Source of the DNA: Lingula anatina
Lineage: Eukaryota; Brachiopoda; Lingulata; Lingulida; Lingulidae
Direction: 5' to 3'
Length of the DNA: 28,125 bases
Assembly (NCBI RefSeq): GCF_001039355.2
Contig: NW_019775666.1
Coordinates: forward strand, 6,704-34,828
Shown: one piece after another, positions 1 through 9,965 of the stretch
Layout of the letters: each line of letters begins with the position of its first letter
Position numbering within the stretch: the first letter of the stretch is position 1
The notes under the pieces: model-generated
What the model was told of the DNA's origin: nothing
The model's database searches: none
What the model saw: the letters and a program-made list of their open reading frames with translations, nothing else
Translations under genes and position numbers: made by a program

Positions 1-41
1 GGGGAATGGGAGAATACTCTGCCACCTAAAGGGGTTAACAG
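1..41 (+). CDS. candidate partial exon of an unidentified gene
   Basis: The first 41 bases end in a strong splice donor, AACAG|GTAAGTG. Reading frame 1 is open and would encode GEWENTLPPKGVN with two bases left over. Frame 2 contains a stop. Frame 3 is open here but meets a stop if joined directly to the next candidate exon at 668. I do not recognise the peptide, and the exon start lies outside the window. A strong donor can occur by chance, so this is a weak call. If real, it belongs to a plus-strand gene whose 3' end would converge on BORCS6. Confidence 0.25.
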
Positions 42-360
42 GTAAGTGTCTTAATTGATGTGACTCTTAAAATAAGCAGGGGTATTATTAAGATCATTCC
101 TGGTTTAATCAAGAGCTTCACATGAACGCATGGTGCAGGATGTAGATACATGTATGCTAAGCACATATGGGAAAAGACCACTTTAATGTACCCTATTTCT
201 GTACAGGGCTGGTGATACCTTGAAAATGTGAACTTGGGCAACAAGTAGAAATGTTTTCTGTTTTTTATAACCATTTTGAAGAGGACTAGCTGGTGTTATC
301 ATATCATAATAAAGTGCATATTAATTATTTGCTGAAAAGAGAAGCAACTTCTAGAAATGT

Positions 361-398
361 CATTTGTCCAACAGTTGCCCACATTTGTCCAACAGTTG
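361..398. repeat. 17-bp direct repeat
   Basis: The motif CATTTGTCCAACAGTTG occurs exactly at 361-377 and again at 382-398, a period of 21 bp. It lies in the putative intron between the two candidate left-hand exons. It looks like a local slippage duplication with no evident function. Confidence 0.8.
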
Positions 399-667
399 AA
401 ATAGGACTAAGCGAAAAAAATTGCTTGTGCTACCCCAGAAAGGGTGATACATTGATGTACCAGCCACAGGTGACACAATGTGACGCTGAATCTTGAATTG
501 AGTGCCAAAATGTTTACCAACATGCATGGGGGAGGATGAAGCGGTGATATGCTTTTAGTCAAGGACAGGAGACCAAGAAAATCATTCCAAGGCCTCCACT
601 TTTCAAAACTAGTTTTAATAACCTGTCTTGATAAGAAACCAGGTTGCACATTTCATTTTATTTACAG

Positions 668-699
668 GATTATGATGACATTGCTGATACTCTCTCAAG
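668..699 (+). CDS. candidate short internal exon
   Basis: This is a 32-base segment with a good acceptor (pyrimidine-rich, ending TTTACAG) and a good donor (CAAG|GTGAGG). In phase 0 it reads DYDDIADTLS plus two bases. Joined to the 1-41 candidate in frame 1 it reads IMMTLLILSQ plus one base. The third frame has a stop. A possible following acceptor is TTTTATACAG near 866, after which the second frame stays open for about 15 codons before a TAG. No family is recognised. The splice sites are convincing and the coding claim is not. Confidence 0.28.
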
Positions 700-2237
700 G
701 TGAGGACAATACTGTTTAATTTACTTTTTCTACATTTCTCTCAAGCTGAAATGTGTTAAAAAAAAAGAAGCTACATTTTTTTATATCTCTCAATTAAAAG
801 ATTAATGCTATGACACATTTTCAAAAAAATTTTTTTTAATTGTGTACAGTAAGTATTTTATACAGTACACTGCTTTAAACTGAACTACAAGTATTTCAGG
901 TCAAAGTTTGTTTAGAGAAATGACCTATCAGTTTGTATTTGCCAAACTAAATAACAGTACCTGTAGTTTGAATGACACAAAAATAAAACATTCACTCATT
1001 TTCTTATTCAACATTCTGAGAAACTAATCATAAATTGCAAAAATAATTCCCCCTAGACGGAACAAAGTGGCATTATTTATAGATTTGAGGAGTACTCTAA
1101 TATTCTGGGTTATCTTGGATTTACACTTACAATCAGTCTAATTCTGGTAGTAAACAAGTTGCAGATAAATATAGGTCCACGCATCAGATACTCCGTGAGT
1201 AAAGCAGCTGTGACCAGGTTATAATATAGCATAATGCTGCACTGGGAAACTCATAATGAGTGGATAACAGCTGCAATTTTTTTCAATAAATTGTAACAAA
1301 ATTGTAAAATAATTCAGTAAACAAGTATTGTATGGATTAGGGATCAGAGGAGCTTTTTGATAACCCAATTGGCAGTGTATGCACAATAAAATTCAAATAA
1401 CATGTGATAAATCAATAGAAAGTAGATTTTGCATGAGGTAGTGTCAACTCAATCAGCTGTGCAGTAAATATGGGAATATGTTTTTAAAACATGGACATCT
1501 GTACCAGAATCCATATCCTGGTAACCTTTTTTAATGTAAATTTTCATTTTCAATTTGACAATGACTATAACCTAACGATAAATCAGTATTCTATAACTAC
1601 GTTACTAAAACTTGACAATTATTGATTCCTGCAAAATAGCTGAAATTTTACTCCCCCCCCCCCCCCCCTACACCAGCCCCTTAAAACTACATTTGACCAA
1701 ATATCTGTATTTGATCTTTTATCTACAATTAAGCCCAGGGCATTTTATATCCCTAAAAGTCAGCCCTCGTACTGACCTCCTACAACCAATATAAACACTG
1801 AACCTGGCAGCACGTTTATAGGCCAAACTTTATTACCCTTAGTTTCTGCACTGGAAACTGGCCTTTCCCTACGTATGTCAGTATGAAAGTTACTGCCAAA
1901 GCTCTGAATCTCGGGGTGAGATTAAAAATTCAGGTCAATAGTTTGCAAGCACTTAACTGGGAAATGTGTCACAGCGGGTTCAGAAATGATCAAACATTGG
2001 TGCTTCTAAGGCGTGTTTACAATCAAGCCTAGTCAGCCCTATTCATTTCATTATCTCATGTCTCATCTACCATTGTTGACAATATCTGATGAATTATTCA
2101 ATTCGTTTTTAAAACAACAGAAATATATTAAATGTCTTTCCACTGAGAGATTGATTTGGCTAAGATTTTTTTAAATAAGAAAACTTGCACAAACACAATG
2201 CATCACTTAAACAGTATAGCATATTACGGCTCCTGGA
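700..2237. other. non-coding stretch, left flank
   Basis: AT-rich sequence without a convincing exon on either strand. It contains a 16-base C tract at 1653-1668 and scattered A/T runs. It may hold the 3' end of the plus-strand gene suggested by the two candidate exons; an AATAAA lies near 1284. The short open frames here have no recognisable protein character. Confidence 0.5.
1653..1668. repeat. poly-C tract (C16)
   Basis: An uninterrupted run of 16 C residues, which is G16 on the minus strand. Such tracts recur in this window (7256-7267, 13213-13223, 13570-13589), so the genome tolerates long C runs. They are prone to length error in sequencing. Confidence 0.95.
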
Positions 2238-2325
2238 ACCTGACAGCAATTTACATGTAGCTTGAATCCCCAGGGAGTTTTGTCGTTCCAGATGTATCGA
2301 TCTAAATTTGTGGGAACCCAGTCTT
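2238..2325 (+). mobile_element. decayed 3' fragment of the 215-bp inverted-repeat element
   Basis: This segment aligns to the last ~85 bp of the element found complete at 9443-9657 and 17413-17626. Shared landmarks in order are CTGACAGCaATTTA, TGAAtCCCCAGGGAGTT, a TCGATCTAA block and a terminal TGGGAA...GTCT. It has several substitutions and small indels and no matching 5' part, so it is an old truncated copy outside the duplicated block. Confidence 0.6.
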
Positions 2326-2429
2326 AAATTGTCATGGATATCATACTTAAAATATATACCCATGGCATAAGGGGTAATAACACAGAAAAACAGCCAACAC
2401 CAAATAATGTGTTTTACGTAATTTCATGA

Positions 2430-2435
2430 TTTATT
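2430..2435 (-). promoter_or_regulatory. candidate polyadenylation signal, BORCS6 copy 1
   Basis: TTTATT on the plus strand is AATAAA on the minus strand, about 820 bases downstream of the BORCS6 stop codon. It is conserved in copy 2. Other AATAAA-like sites lie closer to the stop, so the real cleavage site is undetermined. Confidence 0.3.
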
Positions 2436-3188
2436 TTCCAATTCTGTAACAGCTAGGAAATGAAATCATTCTGATTTTTCATCTTCTAAGCAAACTGCTT
2501 ACAACCAATCAGAAAAAAAATAATTTTCAAGTTTTCTTAATCTTCCAACAATAACAAATTTATGCAATAATCGCTCCAATGATATCCATCATCTAAACAC
2601 AACTTTATCTAAATGTTGGCATGGATACACATTTATTTAAAGTTACTTTAGCTACTGAAAAAATATGAAAAAATACAAAATTGATGCACAAAGCCAATTC
2701 ATTATAACACAGTATATTGCACATTTAAAAGACACAATGAGTAACTTTTAAATTCCTTTGAGTAAAACTTCAAAATATAAAACAGTATCAATACCATAAC
2801 ACATGCGAGGCTAATTGAACTAATTCAAATAAATAATATATTAGTATACATTCAGTTACTGTCTACACGTACAAGCCATTGATAAATCAATTATGCACAC
2901 TAATGTTTAACTAACTAGCCAGAGAAAATGCTGTGAAGCCAGTGAAATTAACAGAAATGGTTAACATAATTGTTCTACAACCAGCTCTTTACGTGGTTCA
3001 TTTTCAGACTTTAACAGAAATAACTGCCATGATTTTATTTTTGCACAGTCACTAGACTCATATACTTGGGCCTGGGTCTGGCTTCAAGCAGTATTATTCA
3101 GCAGGTTCATCTTGCATTCACTTCACCTATTGTCTAATACTGTATGGAAGGGAGCATTGATAGCAGAATGAAGAGCCATGTAAGGAAC

Positions 3189-3233
3189 CATGTGACTATG
3201 TCATGTGACTAACCATGTGACAGGCCATGTGAC
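3189..3233. repeat. four CATGTGAC motifs at 12-13 bp spacing (copy 1)
   Basis: CATGTGAC starts at 3189, 3202, 3214 and 3226. The second lies inside the palindrome GTCATGTGAC. The array sits 25-70 bases past the BORCS6 stop, in its presumed 3' UTR. As DNA these are CANNTG E-boxes resembling MiT/TFE or USF sites. As transcript they read GUCACAUG. It may simply be a small degenerate minisatellite. It is fully conserved at 8296-8340 in copy 2. Confidence 0.7.
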
Positions 3234-3257
3234 CAAGTCGTGATCCTTAGTTCCATC

Positions 3258-6200
3258 TCAGTGGTCTTGGGTTGCGATCTGCATCTCAAACATGTCTAGA
3301 AGTCTCTTGATTTCCTTGCTGAGGTTTTGTTAAGGCAAACAACACTTGAAAAATTACTATCGTGTTATTTCCAAACATAAAAAGAATTAAGATATGAACC
3401 CACCCAAAAGCAAGACAATGAAAGGGAAACAAACTCATGATGTCAAATAAATAAATGAATAAATATATACAAAAAATATAAATAAGCAACTCAAATATGT
3501 AAAGAAATACAACATCAACAAACTTTTGAAAGGATTTGTGAAAATATGCATGATATTCGATGAAGAGATTACACAAGTGACATTATTTCTGAAGGAAATC
3601 TTAGAAACCATAAAAAAACAGGTCTTGTCATGTATGGTTACATATAACCTATTTACCGACTTGTGCAGGAAATTAAGAAACCTACGCGTAAACTACATCT
3701 AGATTAAGAGAGCCGTTATGGAAAGAGTTTTTCTCTCACTCTAGAGAATACTGTTTTTATTTTAGTGAAAGATGTTATCGAAGAATTTTACATGCATGTT
3801 GGATAGTTTGAAGGCTTTGATCAAGTATGTGAATCTCTTCTACAGCAAAAACAACATAATAATCTAATCTACTTCTGACTTCCGGAACATCTGTTTCTTA
3901 AAGAAGTCATATCTTAGTGAAGTAGCTAACACAGAAAGAGGAAAAAGATTTTGAGTCAAAGCAAATATTCAAGCATCTTTATCTTTAGCAGCAAGTAATC
4001 TACCAAACAACAATTAGGTTATCATCTTATTACTCAGAAGCTCATTTTCCTTACACTATTTACTGCCGCATAAAAAAGGTAAATTTTTCATGGGGCAAAA
4101 AAAAAAACAACCCAGAAAGAAACGGGTCTTTTTTTTTACCAGATAACAGCTACTCTGGGTTTTCTCACACCTAAAACAATTGGGACAGGGTATGATGGTA
4201 AACACAATCAAAACTTACAGTTGGAACACAGTCACATCTAACACAATATATGAACAGCATGGTTGAAAACACAATCTGCTGTAGCTCCACATAGACTAAG
4301 TCACATCTAACACATTCAACTGTGAACATGACACTTGGTAATATAGAAACAGAAACATTATGATTAAAAGTTATCAAATTTGAAAGCAAAAGGATACATC
4401 TGTTCATGAATATCATAAATGGGTTTAACTGACTTGCTGAGCTCTTCACACTTTGCCATCAGTGCATACATGGACTGAAATAATACAGGGTGAAATTTTT
4501 AATAGAAAAATTATAAAAATAAACATTGATGGCAATCAGTAGTTAGCTTCAAGCTCAATGCCAAATCCCCTTTAACAGTGGCATTATTGAAATCATTCTA
4601 CACATTAAAAAAAAAAAACACACACACACACACACAACACGCATTCTGCTAGATCCAAGGGATATTTATACTTTTAAGTCCACCTTCTCAGCATTGGAAA
4701 TGAACAGCAAACTGGTTTAAACAACATCACAAGATAATAGGTTTTTTAATCTAGAAGAAACAATCCTAACATGCTTGCTATTTTAATTTGTATTTTAATA
4801 AAGTACCTTAATACTTCCATCTACAGCATCACATGTGTTGTCTATAGCTTCCTTATAGGTGTCAACACAACCTACTGTGATAGCAGACATCTGGGAAAAG
4901 AGAGTGATGATGATAAGAACAGTGCTTATAATCTGCATATACAGGACTCCTGTGTCATATACCTTGGAAGAATCCACCCAGAAAGTCCATTGATACAACT
5001 GGTTAAAACAGGATAAAAGCCAAATGTTTTTTTTTTCTAGATACTAGTGCTACCACATATTTTACAAGAATTATGGAGATGCCGATAGTCATTTCTCACA
5101 GGTTGAAAATAATGCTGTTCTGCCAAGGCAAATGTTATGGTAAGATCCACTGTATAACCACACTTACCCTTTCCATACTTGTTTTCAGTTTTTTCAACAT
5201 TTGATCCAAATTGTCTGAAATGTGGGTGGCTTGAATCTCAATGTCTCTCAACACATGGGGATCAATAGGAGGGACATCTGCATTACTCCGTCTTCTGTGG
5301 ATAGGTGTCGCTGCTGTAGACCATGTTGAGGAGGACGTGACTGAAGAATTGCTGGACAAACTGTAGTTACTGCTGGAGGTAGTTTTTAGACTAGATGCTT
5401 GGCTGTCTTTTCTCTCCCTTACACCTCCTAAATCACCTAAAATAATTTGCATTTTCTGGTTAAATACTTATGCACCAAAAACTAGTATGGTTAAGAACTT
5501 TCAGGCTATAGTACTCTGGCAATTAATACAATTAAAGCATACAACTGCTGGTGTATGATTTACATATACAGTATACAGATCAACCCACTTTATTATAGGA
5601 TCACATGATTCTGCACATACAATTCTATTTCTAAGACAGTTACTATTTATGGGTATTCCACCTCTTCTCCTGGCCAAACATACACTCACACACGCACACA
5701 CCCCCACTGATAACACCATGCCATACCATCTTTGCTACAAGGGCTGCTCAGCTTTATTTTCTGCTGCAAGTCATCGGCAACAAATGCCACCAGCTCCCCT
5801 TCTTTCATCACAGTCCCCTGACTCTGCAGTGGTGTCTTGGCCAGCTCATCCAGTACATCCACTGCATCTTCTGTCTCTGATGTGTACTTCATCCGCTGTA
5901 TTCTCTCATAATGCTGTAGGGGTTTAGGCAATGTCAGATCATTAGGTCTGCTGCTGCTGCTTCTTGGGGAATCATCATCATCATCTCCGTCATCAGCTGG
6001 GTCCTCAACCAGAGTTCTATCTGGCGAGTCAGAGCTCGATGACCTTGACCCAGAATTAGAAGTCCTTGACCCTGACCCAGATTTTGAGGGCACCGTGTCA
6101 TCATAACTGTCAGCTGACCTATGGTCAGTTTTGGCACTCTTGGAATGTTTTTGTGATGGGTGTTCAGTATTTTTCTGTGACACAGAAGCAGATGCCTCTG

Positions 6201-6663
6201 CTGTTGATGATGGTTTCTTCGTTGTTGCTGACAGGGAGGAGTCTTCTGTTTCACCTTCCTCCCCCACAAACCCAGTCTCTGCCAGTCTCATATACGCTAT
6301 ATTCTTACGAAATGGTTCCTGATCTGTCCCCTCATTGTCACTACTCAGAAGATCCCTACTGGATTCCACCGAAGAGGTCATATCGGCACTTAAACCTTGG
6401 ATATGTTTCGTATACTCCAGCACCTTCCTGGCCGTGTCTGTGTTCGTGTACTGTCCGACAAAACTTGGCAGTCCAGACGCTGTTGTCCCCGTTGAACCTC
6501 CAGCTCGAATGAGAGGTCTGTCTTCATCCTCATTTTCTGTTATGTCACTTTCGAACGAAGTGAAGAGAGCGGCAGAAACAGGAAGAGAGAGCCCTTGGGA
6601 GTCCATCTGCGCCAAATCGTCTGCTTTGCTATCGCCTATTATTTTTGAGTCAGTTTTCTCCAT
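3258..6663 (-). CDS. BORCS6: BORC complex subunit 6 (lyspersin), copy 1
   Basis: Five coding exons on the minus strand: 6663-5727, 5436-5168, 4890-4807, 4474-4398 and 3318-3258. All introns are GT-AG and the joined frame is open for 475 residues. Residues 1 to about 360 are acidic, Ser-rich and low-complexity (GSGSRTSNSGSRSSSSDSP, an Asp run), with no signal peptide or membrane segment. From about 365 to 470 lies the conserved helical BORCS6 domain (former DUF2365), with IDPHVLRDIEIQA, TYKEAIDN, SMYALMAKCEEL and KEIKRLLDMFE. In animals BORC sits on the cytosolic face of lysosomes and recruits ARL8 for kinesin-driven movement to the cell periphery. The ATG is supported by an in-frame TAA 30 bases upstream (6694-6696). 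The protein is longer than the human one because of the disordered N-terminus. It is probably one allele of the 8365-12620 gene, not a paralogue. Confidence 0.88.
3319..4397 (-). other. BORCS6 copy 1 intron 4
   Basis: The longest BORCS6 intron here. It contains an AAAT-type simple repeat near 3445-3470 and A- and T-rich tracts near 4099-4137. A 16-bp direct repeat, AGTCACATCTAACACA, lies at 4230-4245 and 4299-4314. At about 4334 it has the empty site for the transposon that occupies copy 2 at 9443-9657. Confidence 0.75.
4619..4635. repeat. (CA)n microsatellite, short allele
   Basis: CA dinucleotides follow an A12 run inside BORCS6 intron 3. The matching tract in copy 2 (9935-9964) is about twice as long and lacks the preceding A run, which is typical of allelic microsatellite variation. 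Confidence 0.9.
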
Positions 6664-6675
6664 TATGTAAGGTAG

Positions 6676-6694
6676 ACAGCGTTTGATACGCTGT
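6676..6694 (-). promoter_or_regulatory. hairpin in BORCS6 5' leader (copy 1)
   Basis: ACAGCGT and ACGCTGT are perfect 7-bp complementary arms around a 5-base loop. On the transcript the hairpin ends 12 bases before the ATG. It is unchanged in copy 2. It could slow ribosome scanning or could be chance; no RNA family is recognised. Confidence 0.5.
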
Positions 6695-6818
6695 TATTCC
6701 TTTATGCTGTAGAACCAACTTCACTATAATACCTTACATTGATCCCCGTCAATCTAGCGTAGAACAACATGAAGCATTCACTTAAATTCCGAGTTGGACA
6801 ATAAAAATTTTCTTTTCA

Positions 6819-6834
6819 CGGAAGCTGCCATCTT
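6819..6834 (-). promoter_or_regulatory. ETS-like plus YY1-like site upstream of BORCS6 copy 1
   Basis: CGGAAG (6819-6824) is followed on the plus strand by GCCATCTT (6827-6834), which is AAGATGGC on the minus strand. Adjacent ETS and YY1 motifs are typical of TATA-less housekeeping promoters. They lie about 160-170 bases upstream of the BORCS6 ATG and are conserved in copy 2. No TATA box is evident. Confidence 0.35.
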
Positions 6835-7255
6835 TGATCATGCGCTGTACGCAGCGGAGTAATTCTGTTGATGCAACTTTCAATTTTCGGAAAAAGCAAA
6901 AGTAGGGAACTTTTTTCAAAAATATATATCTTCACTCATTATTCTATTCGAAAATATAGACGTGGATCTGTTTACAGAGCTATATTAACTCTTTTGAAAC
7001 ATAGCACTATCTTGACCCAATTCTATACGCACAAATTTGACCTAATTTTGCACATGTTAGGACAACACCATGCGGACGTGTAAATGTGTACGTTATATTT
7101 GATCGGTAAGTTCATATCGTTATCACTGCCTGAAAAAGACATACAATGCTCTCTTGTTTAAAAATATGATCCAAGGGTAGAACATAGCTATGATTTTATG
7201 TACCAGACGATCCATTACTCGATTGCCTGAGCTGGTATTTTAAACTTCGTAATCT

Positions 7256-7267
7256 CCCCCCCCCCCC
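7256..7267. repeat. poly-C tract (C12), copy 1 upstream region
   Basis: A 12-base C run upstream of BORCS6. The matching tract in copy 2 (13213-13223) is 11 bases and has different flanking T/C interruptions. Confidence 0.9.
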
Positions 7268-7354
7268 TCCATTGCATGTGCTGTACAGTGCGTAGACTAG
7301 TAGTATTCGCATTTGCCGACGGTATTGGTAAAGGTCAAATAAATTGCTTCACTT

Positions 7355-7360
7355 ACCTTC
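7355..7360 (-). promoter_or_regulatory. candidate splice donor of a BORCS6 5' non-coding exon (copy 1)
   Basis: On the minus strand this reads GAAG|GTAAGT, an excellent donor about 690 bases upstream of the start codon. A possible acceptor, TTCTACAG, lies about 48 bases before the ATG. A short ATG frame before the donor would hit a stop after that splice, so the exon would be non-coding. On the plus strand the same place reads as an acceptor (TTCTGTTGTAG). It is ambiguous. Confidence 0.28.
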
Positions 7361-7486
7361 TGTTGTAGACATTCGGGCCCATTAAAATAACAGCTTAAAC
7401 AACATGGTTTATTAATGAAACTGATTGAACGATATTTGTGTGTAATTTATAGAGGACTTTGATATGGAAACACAGTGCATAGCAGT

Positions 7487-7487
7487 N
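7487..7487. other. single N: scaffold join between two contigs
   Basis: The only ambiguous base in the window. It falls exactly between the two copies of the duplicated block: copy 1 matches copy 2 up to base 7486, and copy 2 matches copy 1 from base 7488. Some assemblers place a one-base gap where the estimated gap is zero or negative. Confidence 0.9.
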
Positions 7488-7536
7488 CACAAAAAAACAG
7501 CCAACACCAAATAATGTGTTTTACGTAATTTCATGA

Positions 7537-7542
7537 TTTATT
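7537..7542 (-). promoter_or_regulatory. candidate polyadenylation signal, BORCS6 copy 2
   Basis: The counterpart of the AATAAA at 2430-2435, about 820 bases downstream of the copy 2 stop codon. Conservation between copies adds little because the whole block is nearly identical. Confidence 0.3.
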
Positions 7543-8295
7543 TTCCAATTCTGTAACAGCTAGGAAATGAAATCATTCTGATTTTTCATCTTCTAAGCAA
7601 ACTGCTTACAACCAATCAGAAAAAAAATAATTTTCAAGTTTTCTTAATCTTCCAACAATAACAAATTTATGCAATAATCGCTCCAATGATATCCATCATC
7701 TAAACACAACTTTATCTAAATGTTGGCATGGATACACATTTATTTAAAGTTACTTTAGCTACTGAAAAAATATGAAAAAATACAAAATTGATGCACAAAG
7801 CCAATTCATTATAACACAGTATATTGCACATTTAAATGACACAATGAGTAACTTTTAAATTCCTTTGAGTAAAACTTCAAAATATAAAACAGTATCAATA
7901 CCATAACACATGCGAGGCTAATTGAACTAATTCAAATAAATAATATATTAGTATACATTCAGTTACTGTCTACACGTACAAGCCATTGATAAATCAATTA
8001 TGCACACTAATGTTTAACTAACTATCCAGAGAAAATGCTGTGAAGCCAGTGAAATTAACAGAAATGGTTAATATAATTGTTCTACAACCAGCTCTTTACG
8101 TGGTTCATTTTCAGACTTAAACAGAAATAACTGCCATGATTTTATTTTTGCACGGTCACTAGACTCATATACTTGGGCCTGGGTCTGGCTTCAAGCAGTA
8201 TTATTCAGCAGGTTCATATTGCATTCACTTCACCTATTGTCTAATACTGTATGGAAGGGAGCATTGATAGCAGAATGAAGAGCCATGTAAGAAAC

Positions 8296-8340
8296 CATGT
8301 GACTATGTCATGTGACTAACCATGTGACAGGCCATGTGAC
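8296..8340. repeat. four CATGTGAC motifs at 12-13 bp spacing (copy 2)
   Basis: Matches 3189-3233 base for base within the motifs. It lies 25-70 bases past the copy 2 BORCS6 stop codon. Confidence 0.7.
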
Positions 8341-8364
8341 CAAGTCGTGATCCTTAGTTCCATC

Positions 8365-9930
8365 TCAGTGGTCTTGGGTTGCGATCTGCATCTCAAACAT
8401 GTCTAGAAGTCTCTTGATTTCCTTGCTGAGGTTTTGTTAAGGCAAACAACACTTGAAAAATTACTATCGTGTTATTTCCAAACATAAAAAGAATTTTAAA
8501 AGATATGAACCCACCCAAAAGCAAGACAATGAAAGGGAAACAAACTCATGATGTCAAATAAATAAATGAATAAATATACAAAAAATATAAATAAGCAACT
8601 CAAATATGTAAAGAAATACAACATCAACAAACTTTTGAAAGGATTTGTGAAAATATGCATGATATTCGATGAAGAGATTACACAAGTGACATTATTTCTG
8701 AAAGAAATCTTAGAAACCATAAAAAAACAGGTCTTGTCATGTATGGTTACATATAACCTATTTACCGACTTGTGCAGGAAATTAAGAAACCTACGCGTAA
8801 ACTACATCTAGATTAAGAGAGCCGTTATGGAAAGAGTTTTTCTCTCACTCTAGAGAATACTGTTTTTATTTTAGTGAAAGATGTTATCGAAGAATTTTAC
8901 ATGCATGTTGGATAGTTTGAAGACTTTGATCAAGTATGTGAATCTCTTCTACAGCAAAAACAACATAATAATCTAATCTACTTCTGACTTCCGGAACATC
9001 TGTTTCTTAAAGAAGTCATATCTTAGTGAAGTAGCTAACACAGAAAGAGGAAAAAGATTTTGAGTCAAAGCAAATATTCAAGCATCTTAATCTTTAGCAG
9101 CAAGTAATCTACCAAACAACAATTAGGTTATCATCTTATTACTCAGAAGCTCATTTTCCTTACACTATTTACTGCCACATAAAAAAGGTAAATTTTTCAT
9201 GGGGCAAAAAAAAAAAACCCAGAAAGAAACAGGTCTTTTTTTTTTACCAGATAACAGCTACTCTGGGTTTTCTCACACCTAAAACAATTGGGACAGGGTA
9301 TGATGGTAAACACAATCAAAACTTACAGTTGGAACACAGTCACATCTAACACAATATATGAACAGCATGGTTGAAAACAATCTCCTGTAGCTCCACATAG
9401 ACTAAGTCACATCTAACACATTCAACTGTGAAGATGACACTTCGGCTGTATTCCCAGAGCATTTAGATCGATCTATCCCTGCTGGGAGTCTCACTAGATT
9501 ACTGTCAGATAATCCGGCTTAAATGTCCGTCCCGCCTACTACAAGCTGTAAGGGGGTAATTAACTTTCGTGTCTGCCCAGTGGACAGCTATTTAGTGTGA
9601 ACCCCCAGGGAGTTAGGTCGATCTTAAGTAGATCGATCTAATCTCTGGAAATGGGGTCTTGGTAATATAGAAACAGAAACATTCCGATTAAAAGTTATCA
9701 AATTTGAAAGCAAAAGGATACATCTGTTCATGAATATCATAAATGGGTTTAACTGACTTGCTGAGCTCTTCACACTTTGCCATCAGTGCATACATGGACT
9801 GAAAAAATACAGGGTGAAATTTTTAATAAAAAAAATTATAAAAATAAACATTAATGGCAATCAGTAGTTAGCTTCAAGCTCAATGCCAAATCCCCTTTAA
9901 CAGTGGCATATTGAAATCATTCTACACATT

Positions 9931-9965
<35 letters not shown>

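Larger units (their letters stand above)
2381..7486. repeat. duplicated block, copy 1 (allelic contig end?)
   Basis: A 5.1-kb block nearly identical to 7488-13459. It contains the complete BORCS6 gene with its 3' region and upstream region. It differs from copy 2 by scattered substitutions, microsatellite length changes, an absent 15-bp stretch near 7425 and the absence of two transposon insertions. Its right edge is exactly the N at 7487. It is most simply the end of one contig that represents one haplotype. Confidence 0.95.

Noticed and set aside
5934-6670. Several long open frames on both strands over BORCS6 exon 1
   Set aside because: Shadows of the low-complexity coding exon. The minus-strand BORCS6 frame continues through four spliced exons and carries the family domain.
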